From: Candidula unifasciata
Taxonomy: Eukaryota; Mollusca; Gastropoda; Stylommatophora; Geomitridae
DNA length: 64,000 nucleotides
Direction of reading: 5' to 3'
NCBI GenBank assembly: GCA_905116865.2
Contig: CAJHNH020002404.1
Coordinates: forward strand, 46,115-110,114
In this document: one piece after another, positions 33,636 through 44,604 of the stretch
Layout: every line of letters starts with the position of its first letter
Numbering within the stretch: position 1 is the stretch's first letter
The notes under the pieces: generated by a model
What the model saw: the letters and a program-made list of their open reading frames with translations, nothing else
What the model was told of the DNA's origin: nothing
Databases searched by the model: none
Position numbers and translations under genes: made by a program

Positions 33636-35465
33636 TTTGAGAGCCAGACATATTCTCATAGAGAGCCAGACACATTCTCATTAAGAGCCAGACACATTCT
33701 CATTGAGAGCCAGACACGTTCTCATTAAGAGCCAGACACATTCTCATTGAGAGCCAGACACATACTCATTGAGAGCCAGACACGTTGTCACTGAGAGCCA
33801 GACACATTCTCATTGAGTGTCAGACACGTTGTCACTGAGAGCCAGACACATTCTCATTGAGAGCTAGACACATTCTCATTGAGAGCCAGACACATTCTCA
33901 TTGAGAGCTAGACACATTGTCATTGAGAGCTAGACACATTCTCATTGAGAGCTAGACACATTCTCATTGAGAGCCAGAAACGTTGTTACTGAGAGCCAGA
34001 CACATTCTCATTGAGAGCTAGACACATTCTCATTGAGAGCTAGACACATTCTCATTGAGAGCCAGACACGTTGTCATTGAGAGCCAGACACGTTCTCATT
34101 GAGAGCCAGACACGTTCTCATTGAGAGCCAGACACGTTGTCACTGAGAGCCAGACACGTTCTCATTGAGAGCTAGACACGTTGTCACTGAGAGCCAGACA
34201 CGTTCTCATTGAGAGCCAGACACGTTGTCACTGAGAGCCAGACACATTCTCATTGAGTGTCAGACACGTTGTCACTGAGAGCCAGACACATTCTCATTGA
34301 GAGCTAGACACATTCTCATTGAGAGCCAGACACATTCTCATTGAGAGCTAGACACATTCTCATTGAGAGCTAGACACATTCTCATTGAGAGCTAGACACA
34401 TTCTCATTGAGAGCCAGACACATTCTCACTGAGAGCCAGACACATTCTCACTGAGAGCTAGACACATTCTCATTGAGAGCTAGACACATTCTCATTGAGA
34501 GCCAGACACGTTGTCATTGAGAGCCAGACACGTTCTCATTGAGAGCCAGACACGTTCTCATTGAGAGCCAGACACGTTGTCACTGAGAGCCAGACACGTT
34601 CTCATTGAGAGCTAGACACGTTGTCACTGAGAGCCAGACACGTTCTCATTGAGAGCTAGACACGTTGTCACTGAGAGCCAGACACGTTCTCATTGAGAGC
34701 TAGACACGTTGTCACTGAGAGCCAGACACGTTCTCATTGAGAGCCAGACACGTTCTCATTGAGAGCTAGACACGTTGTCACTGAGAGCCAGACACGTTCT
34801 CATTGAGAGCTAGACACGTTGTCACTGAGAGCCAGACACGTTCTCATTGAGAGCTAGACACGTTGTCACTGAGAGCCAGACAAGTTCTCATCGAGAGCCA
34901 GACACATTCTCATTGAGAGCCAGTCACATTCTTATTGAGAGCCAGACACATTCTCATTGAGAGCCAGACACATTCTCATTGAGAGCCAGACACATTCTCA
35001 TTGAGAGCCAGACACATTCTCATTGAGAGCCAGACACATTCTCATTGAGAGCCAGACACATTCTCATTGAGAGCCAGACACATTCTCATTGAGAGCCAGA
35101 CACATTCTCATTGAGAGCCAGACACGTTCTCATTGAGAGCCAGACACATTCTCATTGAGAGCCAGACACATTCTCATTGAGAGCCAGACACATTCTCATT
35201 GAGAGCCAGACACGTTCTCATTGAGAGCCAGACACATTCTCATTGAGAGCCAGACACATTCTCATTGAGAGCCAGACACATTCTCATTGAGAGCCAGACA
35301 CATTCTCATTGAGAGCCAGACACGTTCTCATTGAGAGCCAGACACATTCTCATTGAGAGCCAGACACATTCTCATTGAGAGCCAGACACATTGTCACTGA
35401 GAGCCAGACAAGTTCTCATCGAGAGCCAGACACATGCTCATTGAGAGCCAGTCACATTCTTATTG
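33636..35465. repeat. 22-bp minisatellite (about 83 copies)
   Basis: The unit is gagagccagacacattctca then tt. Variants are gct for gcc, cgttg or cgttc for cattc, and cact for catt. A block of 20 units (440 bp) starting at the rare gagtgtcagac variant near 33815 recurs at 34255 with few changes. An alternating two-unit (44-bp) pattern fills about 34580-34870. Confidence 0.97.
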
Positions 35466-36387
35466 ATAATTGACTAATTGTACGTAATAGAATGTCCAGT
35501 TGTACGAACATGTACTGTCGAATTATACACACATAGATTATCTAACTGTGCACCGTGAACTCATTTTCAGAGACTCCCACGACCCCCTTTTGGAACCTCA
35601 CCCCCCCCCCCCTTCCCGAAGGCGGCACACCTCCCCCCCCCTTTTTCCTAGATTGGAGACCATTGGATTAGGTTAAAACACTATCAGAAGGTAAATTGCC
35701 CGTTGGGGAGAGGGAGGGTGCCGCACGTCGGGGGTCGTGTGAGCTTGTGGCTGCAGCCTGCTGCGGCAGCTGTACGGTGGGGCGTGGATCCTACACAGAG
35801 GGAAAGGGATGAGAGAAGAACATTCCCGAACACGCAGAATTGGTTGAAGACCTTCCAACGGCTATTTTGTGTTGTTTAACCCGACCCTAGAAGCGCTCTC
35901 ACAAACCAACAAGTCTACTTGCCGAGGAAGAAGAAGACACCGGGGACAATTGAGTCTGAGGGTAACTCGGGACTCTGTCGTGGTCTCGTTATGTAAGGGC
36001 CCTCCAGCCTGGTGTGCGATGACTCTCTGCTGCGATAGTTGGAATACTCTGCGAGCTCCTTGTGGGCTCTTGGTTAAAGTAGGCTTGAGGTTGTCGAGAA
36101 TCTTCCACTGTTACTGAATTGTGCCTCTATGGGTTGGGAAGGGGGTGTGGTTATACGATCAAGGATGTGTAGGTAGTGAATAGCATGCCGACTGAGCGTG
36201 GAGGGACGGACAGGAGGGCGGATTGGAGGGTATATATATAAAGGAATGTTTGGTGGATGGGTACAACATACACACGACTGGATACGAATGTACATTTAGC
36301 ACACGGGGAGGTTTGGACTGCACGATAGCTTTTTCGTAAGGGCTACTTGCCTTCTGATATTATGTTTTCTGTCAAGAGTCGAAGAAA
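35466..36387. other. Intron, no recognised gene
   Basis: C-rich tracts at 35600-35645. Nothing else supported. Confidence 0.5.
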
Positions 36388-36392
36388 AATAA

Positions 36393-36585
36393 GACATGCA
36401 TACATACATACATACATACATACATACATACATACATACATACATACATACATACATACATACATACATACATACATACATACATACATACATACATACA
36501 TACATACATACATACATACATACATACATACATACATACATACATACATACATACATACATACATACATACATACATACATACAT
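36393..36585. repeat. (TACA)n microsatellite, about 48 units
   Basis: Nearly 195 bp of pure tetranucleotide directly before the left arm of an inverted repeat. It is open in several frames, which is meaningless. Confidence 0.98.
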
Positions 36586-36587
36586 GG

Positions 36588-36728
36588 TGTACGGATTCGA
36601 GTTGCGGGGGGGGAGGGGGGGGGGGGTTGATGTTAGCTAGACTACGTGACACGGGAGTGAAGGCCGTCAATGCCGTCTTCGGGGTGAATAAAGGCTACAT
36701 TCTAACTAAATTATAATGTGAAGAGTAT

Positions 36729-36789
<61 letters not shown>

Positions 36790-36998
36790 TACATACATAC
36801 ATACACACACATACACATACACACAGACACGCGCAGTACCTCTACTCTTCACATTATAATTTAGTTAGAATGTAGCCTTTATTCACCCCGAAGACGGCAT
36901 TGACGTGCTTAGTCCGCCTTCACTCCCGTGTCACGTAGTCTAGCTAACGTCAACCCCCCCCCCCCCCCCCGGCGCATCCGCAATTCGAATCCGTACAC
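36588..36998. mobile_element. Fold-back element with (CA)n/(TACA)n core
   Basis: The left arm (36588-36727) starts gtacggattcgagttgcggg and the right arm (36843-36998) ends ccgcaattcgaatccgtac. Internally, ggtgaataaaggctacattc pairs with gaatgtagcctttattcacc. A 10-bp segment (ggactaagca in left-arm sense) is present only in the right arm. The loop is GCAC/CA/TACA simple sequence. The arms carry a G-rich run and a matching C-rich run. Non-coding. Confidence 0.85.
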
Positions 36999-37389
36999 TA
37001 TTAACTGGATCCGATGTTATCATCTTCATCATCATCAACGTCGTCGTCGTCGCCATTATTATAATCATACCTGTATTGTTTGCAATCTACCTAGAGACAA
37101 AATAAATCAGATTAAAAAACCCTTGAGTGGTTTGCTAATTCATGTGACGACAACTTGGGAACTACCATCCTCTAAATTGGCAGAATTAATTGAAATTTAA
37201 AACCCTGGTATTCTGTTTTTAACATTAGTCTGAAGGTTGCATCCAGGGAGATAAGCGACGCGGATTGCTCTTGTATGGTGTGCCTTCCCTTGCATAATAA
37301 AGATAGAAGTAAAAAGTGTAGTTTGTTGTGAAGATTCGATGAATCTACAGAACTGAGGGGCGGCACCACAAAGAAATCATGGTGGGGGC

Positions 37390-37620
37390 GCACACATTTT
37401 TAGGGTTTGAGAGAGGGGCGGGGGGAGGGGGTAAGTCCCTTGTTTAAATGCATAGTGTTTTCCTATACTTTATTTAAATAATATGAACACAATATATTGC
37501 AAGTCTTTTTTTTAATCAGGCCTGTTTTGCGGTGTCAGGTGTATTATATATATATATATTGATGACTGTGTCCTGATGTCAGACGCAATTTTGTGTGTGT
37601 GTGTGTGTGGGGGGGGGGGG
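37390..37620. repeat. Scattered simple sequence (G-rich, TA, GT-G runs)
   Basis: Short (TA)n near 37546-37558, (GT)n near 37593-37607 and a G run to 37620. Confidence 0.8.
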
Positions 37621-37760
37621 CAGAGGCGAACTGTTAATCAGGTTGAAACTGGTACTGTTAGCATGTCGACGCTTAGTTGGCTACTGAAGAAGGGGACGGA
37701 GCACATGTGGGAATGTCCCGAGTGCGGTGATTTCAATTCTTGATTGGTACAACCCAGTTT

Positions 37761-38183
37761 CCAGGCCGAGGCTCCACCCACTTACACACTAGGTCACTTT
37801 TCATTCATACGTTGTTGGGCTCGTAAACTTTGATAAAGGTTACAGGGATGTCTCAGTATGCTGTTTTCGAAAAGCTTTCTGCATTCTTTTCACTGGCCGA
37901 ATATATCGCTTTGTATATTCCAGGATGTCAGCGCTTTTAACGGTCCCAGAACATGCAGAACTGGCCCTAACACAAACCCCTCTACGAGAGTGCTGCAGCC
38001 TACGTCCCACACATTCTTTTACTTGGAATTAAAGCGAAGATAGAAGACCACGAAAAAGGCTTTTTGAGCAAACAGTACACCGGGACACCACCTGTAACCT
38101 TGGACAAAGTTCACGAGCCTGACGACCAATCACTAGTCAAAAGTGACCTAATGTCTAAGTGGGCGGAGCCTGAGCCTAACTTC
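37761..38183. mobile_element. Fold-back element with ~140-bp arms
   Basis: Left-arm motifs gaggctccacccactta, aggtcacttttcattc, gggctcgtaaactttg and aaggttacaggg pair with taagtgggcggagcctgag, caaaagtgacct, caaagttcacgagcc and cctgtaacctt at 38085-38180. The central part is unique sequence. Non-coding. Confidence 0.78.
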
Positions 38184-38342
38184 GTGATAGTTCCCTTGAT
38201 TGATTGATTCATTGGAAACACCCCAGCCCCCGCCCCCTCTAACTCCTTAAAATATTTGGGTGCTCAAGCGCCATGTTAAGACGTCCCTGACGGAGCTGAT
38301 TGTAGATTGAAGATTGATTGTACACTGAAGATTTAATTAAAT

Positions 38343-38412
38343 CTACACAGGTTATTATGGCTTGCTGTTAGTTGTACTTATTTGGCATCCTTGAATGGAA
38401 TTTGAAGTATTG
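38343..38412 (+). repeat. 70-bp direct repeat, left copy
   Basis: ctacacaggttattatggct through gtatttggcatcc-like sequence to gaatttgaagtattg. Matches 39724-39793 with few differences. Confidence 0.85.
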
Positions 38413-38454
38413 ACTCACTTTATTTCTTGTAATTAGTTTGAATCGAATGGCTTT

Positions 38455-38771
38455 CTGTTTTTTGTTCGACCCTTTCCCTCTCTTTCTCTTCCCCTCTCCC
38501 TTCTCTTCCTCTCCTTTCTCCCTCACCCCTCTCTGTCTTTCATTAGCACATCCTCCGTACGCACACACGTCCCTTATCTACTGCCCCATTAGGATAGGAA
38601 AGGGTTGGAAGTTTCTTGCTCCCTCCTTTGTATGCAGCTTTCTTCTTTTTCCTCTTCTTCATCAACGTCTTCTTCTTCTTCTTTTTCTCCTCTTCCTCCT
38701 TCTTCATCATCATTTTCTTCTTCCTTTCATTCATTACTACATTGATGTTTATTTGCAAGCTTTTTTTTTTT
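38455..38771. repeat. Pyrimidine-rich low-complexity DNA
   Basis: CT-rich patches, TTC-rich triplets and a T run. No coding evidence. Confidence 0.7.
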
Positions 38772-39384
38772 CGTCTGTTACTGACGAAATTAGATTTTAC
38801 AAAAGTGAAAATATTGGAACCCACCTTTCAGCCCAGCAACCAGGAAGACAAGGATCGCCCCCTATGAGTCGGAAAGGAAAATGTCCACTTGTGGAGATGG
38901 GACTGTGACAACGTCTCGGTGGATAAGTACTTGGACGAGTTTGACATAGGGTTTCTCCCGTTGAAACAATAGAAAGTTAATTGTAAGACCAGTTTACCCA
39001 GAAATAAACGCTAGAGGGGTCTATAATTGAATCTGGAAAATAGCAGATGTAGTACATTCCAAAAGTCATGAGTAAAACTTTAGCTAGTATCTCGAAAACT
39101 CATGTGTAGATCAATACGAATTTGTGCACACGGCCTTACATTGTCTATGTCCTTATGATTTTATAATTTACAGTCGCATTAGTGCTGCTGTTTTCTTAAA
39201 GCGGCGAATCTCTTTCATCTTTGGTTGGAATAAATTGTGTGGCCCTAAAAAAATAATATATGGAGAAGTTCTTACAAATCCTTGACTTTACACCACAAAC
39301 GTGGAGATTGTTTCGAGAATATTTCATTTGTACAGCGATGAATGGGGGTTGGTTATTACAGTAGCATATCCAGCATACGATTAA
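38772..39384. other. Intron, no recognised gene
   Basis: AT-rich, no supported feature. Confidence 0.5.
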
Positions 39385-39387
39385 ATA

Positions 39388-39630
39388 TTGGTAAATCACG
39401 GGGGGAACTATGTCGGCCACGCCCTTAGAATGGATAAATCAAGACACCACAGGGGAAAAGATCTCGTGAAAGACCAAGGGAAACTACGTAGAACTATCAT
39501 CAGGGAAGGCTCGCTCATGGGCCACTCAATCATCCAAGACCTACAACGGATTGCAACGAACCGCCATGCATGGAGAGTCATGACCTCTGCCCTATGTGCC
39601 GCACTCGACACAAGAGGAAAGACTAACTAA
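39388..39630 (+). mobile_element. LINE ORF2 C-terminal remnant
   Basis: The open stretch reads GHALRMDKSRHHRGKD, then LRRTIIREGSLMGHSI and RHAWRVMTSALCAAL. This follows the pattern of the C-terminal end of non-LTR retrotransposon reverse transcriptases (GHxLRM ... W ... ALC). The usual GRP-rich middle is shortened. It is a short dead fragment. Confidence 0.55.
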
Positions 39631-39723
39631 CTAACGGGAGGCTAATGAAGGTAAACGACCACCTGGGAGTGAAACGATCGTTCGCATTACCTCTAAAACA
39701 TTTGAAATTTGATGTTTTGAAAT

Positions 39724-39793
39724 GTACACAGGTCATTATGGCTTGCTGTTAGTTGTGCTTATTTGGCATCCTTGGGTGGAATTTGAAGTATTG
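39724..39793 (+). repeat. 70-bp direct repeat, right copy
   Basis: gtacacaggtcattatggct to gaatttgaagtattg. Partner of 38343-38412, in the same orientation, 1.38 kb away. Confidence 0.85.
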
Positions 39794-39914
39794 TTTCTTA
39801 CTGCAAACATGCTAATTGAAGTTTTTGAATATGTATATTTTTTTTATATACCGCAGTAAAACAAAACATGTTTGTTTAGATTATAATTATTTTCCTACAA
39901 GGGTAAGCATCACT

Positions 39915-40310
39915 TCAGAGGTCCTGGGTAGTTGGCGTCATTTGGATATTTTCTCTAGGTCATGCCGGTGTGTTGGTAAATGAGCAGGCAGATAGACTAG
40001 TTGGCTCTGCAGCAATTGGTGGTGAATTGATGTATGACAAGTTAGATATTGTGAGGGCCCTTTAGGAGCGAGGGAACAGTGCCGAGGCGCAGGTGGAACA
40101 TGACTGTCTGGGGAGAATGACGCTGCTAGGGTTACCAGGGGATTTGGCGGTCGCTGAACACTCAGGGGAAGATGAGTCGGATATGCAATCAAACGGTTAC
40201 TGGTATCATAGGAATTATAATTCTTCGCTCGCTGCTGGAGATGAGGACTGAGCACTTCAGGGAGTGTCCCGAGTGCTGTGATGTCGATTCCTCGTTCAAC
40301 ACTCTACAAG
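39915..40310 (+). mobile_element. RNase H LINE fragment (best preserved copy)
   Basis: It reads VIWIFSLGHAGVLVNEQADR then LVGSAAIGGELMYDKLDIVR. This matches the W-x-PGHxGvxGNExADxLA signature of RNase H domains in non-LTR retrotransposons, with the Pro of PGH replaced by Leu. A TAG stop follows soon after, with further stops downstream. The tail encodes RTEHFRECPECCDVDS. It is not functional. Confidence 0.7.
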
Positions 40311-40464
40311 GGCATGATTATTAGTTGGTTGCATGTCAGATTTAAACACTTCACACCAAGTGGTTACCGGGTTATATAGGTTTCTAAAAGTTGTGCGAGA
40401 ATTGTCTGTGTGTTTGAGAGGCGGGGTGAGATGAATGAGAGAAAGGAAATGAGAAAATCCCCCG

Positions 40465-40750
40465 TGTGGTTTCCGGGGCCCTAATATAGGGAAAACAAGA
40501 ATAGACCCACTGCCTACCTAAAAGCATGTCGTAAGAGTCGACTATTTGGGAGCTTTCTTCGAAGCGTAAAAGTGCATCTGCCTGAGAGGCAAGGAACCAA
40601 CAGTCTACACACATATATGTCTGATCTGTCAAACGGATGCACACGCAACACTCAGGTTCTGGAACAGGACTGCAGTCCAGAAGTGGAAAACATCCAGAAC
40701 TCTCCAACAGAGTTTATTTCTGGTGAACACGAAGAAGAAGAAGAAGAAAC
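40465..40750 (-). mobile_element. Repeat-G copy
   Basis: gtcgtaagagtcgactattt, gcatctgcctgagaggcaag, tcaaacggatgcacacgcaa and ggttctggaacaggactgca are family signatures. The end toward 40750 is (GAA)n. Confidence 0.75.
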
Positions 40751-40806
40751 GAGAAAATATGTGCTGAGAGATGAGCAAGGGGGATGGAAGGGAAGGTGAA
40801 GGCAGG

Positions 40807-40808
<2 letters not shown>

Positions 40809-40852
<44 letters not shown>
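40809..40852. repeat. (GA)n microsatellite
   Basis: About 44 bp of GA dinucleotides. Confidence 0.97.
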
Positions 40853-40856
<4 letters not shown>

Positions 40857-41994
40857 GAGAAAGGGAGAACGTTAAGAAAGGAGAAGACAAAATGAGACAT
40901 AGAAGAAAGAGGAGGAGGGGCGAGAGATGTAAAAGTTTTGAAAAATAGAAAACAAATGAAACATACAGTTTTAAAAAGACAGCTAAAATCGCCCGGCGTT
41001 ACACTTGAAATATCTATTTGTTTGCAGCAAAACGTCTCTTGCGCCACAAATGGAACATTGCAAGACGCGGATATCAGGAAGCTGGGCGATTTAGTCCAAG
41101 TTTCCCGCGCTTGAAAAGATTTGCATCGCGCCTTAATATGCCATTTCTCGGCAGACGTATTCTGCACGCGGCCCCTGGTTCATATCCGGTGCGTTCACTC
41201 TAAGATTCCTTGCTACACTGAACATTAAACAACGCCAGAGACTTTCAAAACTGCCGTAACTAAATCCCGGAGATTTTCTGAAATAGCCGAAGCTATTTAG
41301 TACGTCGATAGATATTTGTGCAAGTTGTTCAACGATAGACTGGTAGCAATTAGCAGAATTCCTGCGTCGATGGAGAACCGATTCAAAGACGTCCGCTTGA
41401 GATCATCCGTGCCTTCTGAAGTAAATCCATACCGAATCGTGTGGTCTTTCTGTAAGAGCTGCCGGATTAATATTGCAAACGTTGTAGCTAGAACTGGCCG
41501 TCTTGTCTCCTTTCTGAAACAGCTATTTTCTCTAAATCTTCAAGAGTCATCTTAGGGCACTTTTCCCGGATCAGATGCACTATGACATAATCGGTTCTTT
41601 TTCAGCTGACGATTCGCGATTCGGTATTGTAAATAGTGGTAAAGTATTCGAGTCGTAGCCTCGAAGTATCGGTTTGAGGCGGAAGAAAGGCCAAGATGTG
41701 AAACCGTGCAGTTAATGTGTGGCTTTACTGAAAAAACATGGAATGGGCATAAGTTGCATGATATATGCATCAGTGCGAGAAATTGCAGGATATTGGGATG
41801 CTGTGACTATTACTTTTTTTTTATATATACCTATTGGTGGCCATTCATCCTTTGCGGTTGGCTTAGGGCGTGTACGTTGAATGTTCCCATTATGCGCTGG
41901 TTAGGTATCTGCTTGCCCCAGTCGCAAGGGTTTTCCTTTTACAGTTTTATAAACACTTTATTAAAAATTATAAACGGACAATGTGTCGATCGAA
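40853..41994. other. Intron, no recognised gene
   Basis: No supported feature. Confidence 0.5.
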
Positions 41995-42335
41995 ACTCAT
42001 AAAAAGAAGTAGAAAGAATACAAGAACACACTAGACAACATAAAAATCGAATGTTATAGTTACCGTGCCGGGACTCGAACCTGTCACCTCCAGATGTCGT
42101 GTGCGACCTCGGTATGGAATTTAGTCCACTAAGAACATGGTCAGCTAGGCACCCTGTTTAGTCTTCATTGGCCATGTCTATCATATAGCTTGAAACCCAC
42201 AACCACGGAATACGGACATAATTTCAAACCATTTGAAATGGCACCATAGGTAACAGAAATTTATATTAACAAGTCACAGTAACAAACAGCAATAATTTAC
42301 AAACACAGTAGACCGTAATGCTTTGTCTAGAATAC
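41995..42335 (-). mobile_element. Repeat-I copy
   Basis: Shares agacaacataaaaatcgaa, gactcgaacctgtcacctcc, tcattggccatgtctatcat and cagtagaccgtaatgctt with 21262-21640. A second partial start (gtgtattgattggcactcat) lies at about 42500. Confidence 0.72.
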
Positions 42336-42343
42336 ACAAACAT

Positions 42344-42383
42344 CACGTCGGACTTGAGCTATTATTAGCTCAAGTCGGACGTG
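42344..42383. repeat. 18-bp inverted repeat (hairpin), 4-nt loop
   Basis: Arms cacgtcggacttgagcta and tagctcaagtcggacgtg pair with one mismatch around ttat. Confidence 0.85.
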
Positions 42384-42599
42384 ACAGACATTTAAGAAAG
42401 GTATTTGATTGGTAGGTTCCATTGTGTATACGTCATTCGCATAAATGAACAAAGGGGGAATCCTTGAGGACGTATAAATATATTAAATATAATAAACAAA
42501 CAGATAGTGTATTGATTGGCACTCATAGCTGTTTTATAAACACCGACCTGTCTGGTTTGTTACGATGTGTAGTAATTTATAATTTTTTAAAGAACAGTT

Positions 42600-42915
42600 G
42601 TATTATTCATCTGTAGACTTGAAAAAAGTAAAGTCAGGAGATGTGAACCAGCGTAACTGCACACGGTTATAAACCATAAGTCCCTTTTCCATTAGTACGG
42701 ACAGCTGATAAGAAACTGTCCGCCTGTGTCGCCGTCCGCACGCAACTCCGTAGCTACAGTGATGTTCCTCAGTTTACCCCAAAGTGTTAACTCTGGCACC
42801 TATTACCCCTAGAGAATGGGCGAGTCCGGTTTCGAACACCGACCGTGGGCTGCAGCGGATCGCAGCTGGGTTTGAAAGCGAGTCTTATATCGACTGCGCT
42901 AACGCGGCCCCCGAC
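42600..42915 (-). mobile_element. SINE-D copy
   Basis: Reverse orientation of 25378-25680: gtcaggagatgtgaaccagc, ggacagctgataagaaactg, ctccgtagctacagtgatg and actgcgctaacgcggcccc. Confidence 0.78.
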
Positions 42916-43200
42916 TCATTTTGTTCCTTATTACAGTATTGATGTTCTTCCATATGATGCTAAACATTTAACTATTTTTTTTGGGTCTTCCTGTCCTTCT
43001 CCCTTTCAACTGTTCCAGTTATCCTGGCCTACTCCGTGTCCACAGAACATGGATTTTTATTTCTGATGCATATACAAGTTGTCTGTGCATACCAGGCAGC
43101 AGCTGAATTTTAGCAACGTAGAAAGTAAAGTAGACCCCTTCAGGCGTATTGGGCATATAGGGCAACACATATATTTTATAGCCCAGTATGGCCTGTAGTG

Positions 43201-43406
43201 TCGGCTCTGTGGCTAAGTCGAGGCGAACGCTTCGCTTCGTAATGCCGGGATGCCGGGTTCGATCCCAGCTGCGGGCAGCGCGCCTTGCGTTGGTTTCGAC
43301 AGTGGTATCAAGAAAGCCGACCGTCCAGAGAGCAATGGCAAACTACTGGATGTAAATTGCCTAGAGAAACCACACAACAGCCTGTAAAGGATACGCAACT
43401 AACTTT
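43201..43406 (+). mobile_element. SINE-A copy, shortened
   Basis: Complete head (gctctgtggctaagtcg, gggttcgatccc). The stretch after cacacaacagcc that reads aggggctgttgg elsewhere is missing. The tail is ggatacgcaactaact. The flank gcctgtagtgtcg appears on both sides. Confidence 0.82.
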
Positions 43407-43424
43407 TATAGCCTGTAGTGTCGA

Positions 43425-43648
43425 CATCTATTGCTTAGGCGTTGCGAACGCGCTTCGTAGTTTAGGTTCGATCCCAGCTGCGGGCCTTGCGCCAATTTTG
43501 ACACTAGTATCGAGAAGCCGATTTTCCAGAAAGCAGTGGCAAATTACTGGACGTAAATTTGCTTAGAAAAACCACACCGCCCCCCCCCCCCCCCCCCCCC
43601 ATGCTGGGATTGGTTATGCAACGTCCTGTAAAGGATACGCAACTAACT
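43425..43648 (+). mobile_element. SINE-A subfamily copy with internal poly-C
   Basis: The head gcttaggcgttgcgaacgcg is the second head type of this family. A C run of about 22 nt (43579-43600) replaces the cagccaggggctg segment. The tail is ggatacgcaactaac. Confidence 0.78.
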
Positions 43649-43659
43649 TTTTATGGCCT

Positions 43660-43960
43660 TTAATGGATGGCCAAAGAAGATGAAGATTGGAACCGGGCAT
43701 CGCCAACAGGCAAATGCACAGGGCAGAATTCATAATATTGCCCAAATGACGGCAACAGTAATAAGGCAAAGAACGCGTCGCTGTACTGGATACACACACT
43801 AAGGAGAAATAGGCACTGAAATGGAAAATATGAGGATTAGGAAGCGAAGACGTCCTCTAAAAGAAACCCTGAAACGAATGTTGATGCAAGTGGTCAAAAG
43901 TGGGGCAACTGGGTTCCATCCATGATGTCGAAGAGATGGCAGACGATCAATCGGAATGGA
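43660..43960. other. Unassigned dispersed repeat, related to 48735-48990
   Basis: gaaatggaaaatatgaggat, ctctaaaagaaaccctgaaa and actgggttccatccatgatg have counterparts at 48820-48920 (atgggaaatagatg, agagaaaccctatagc, actggattctgtccag). Probably a decayed LINE 3' region. Confidence 0.35.
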
Positions 43961-44023
43961 GGAATAGATTACCAGCCCTATATGGTACGTGCCCTAAGTG
44001 GTGGTGGTGGTGGGGAAAAATGG

Positions 44024-44038
44024 GGGGGGGGGGGGGGG
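44024..44038. repeat. Poly-G tract
   Basis: Long G run following tggtggtggtggggaaaa. Confidence 0.85.
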
Positions 44039-44039
44039 T

Positions 44040-44160
44040 TACATCAGGAGATAGACGGACAGCAGTCTGAGACAGTGTACAACCAGGACGAGAGACAGGA
44101 CGTGTTGGAGATCCATTGCAGCCGACCTTCACTGTGGAGACGGCACCCGAGTGATTGACT
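44040..44160 (+). mobile_element. Repeat-J copy
   Basis: cagcagtctgagacagtgta, caaccaggacgagagacagg and attgcagccgaccttcactg recur at 57830-57965 and, less clearly, at 54060 and 51065. A dispersed family of unknown type. Confidence 0.55.
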
Positions 44161-44224
44161 GATGGCAGTTGCACAGTATGATAATTTCGGCAGCCCTGCT
44201 CTCTGCTAGTTAGGCATCCAGATC

Positions 44225-44530
44225 ATAGCGAATGTTTAGTTCTTTTATTTCTTCTTCTTCTTCTACTTCGTGTTCACCGGCTTTACACTCCGGTGGAATG
44301 TTCTGGTTGTTCGTCCACTTCTGGACTTTAGTCCTGTTACAGGAAAAGAGTATGCAGTGCTCATCCGTTTTACGGGTCTGACTCATTTGCATGCGGACTG
44401 TTGGTTTCTTGCCTCGCAGGCTGATGTACTCCGACTTCGAAGGAAGCTACTATTTAGTCGACTCTTACGACATGCTTTTGGGCAAGCAGTGGGTCTGTTC
44501 GTGTTTTCCTCACACGGGAACTTTCATGTA
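44225..44530 (+). mobile_element. Repeat-G copy
   Basis: Begins with (TTC)n, then gtgttcaccggctttacact, ctggactttagtcctgtt, ctccgacttcgaaggaagct and gtcgactcttacgacatgct. It lies only 75 bp upstream of the exon at 44605. Confidence 0.78.
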
Positions 44531-44604
44531 TTGATATTAGCTCGATGCAACCCGCCCTATGTTTTTTGTACACCTGTTATATTTTTGTATGGTTATGTCT
44601 TCAG

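Noticed and set aside
33636..35465. CRISPR-like regular array
   Set aside because: Repeats are head-to-tail with no unique spacers, in a eukaryotic intron. It is a minisatellite.
36296..36716. Repeated MYVC or IHTY open frames
   Set aside because: (TACA)n microsatellite read in different frames.
39938..40255. Minus-strand 105-residue open frame
   Set aside because: Antisense shadow of the RNase H LINE fragment, which has recognisable motifs on the + strand.
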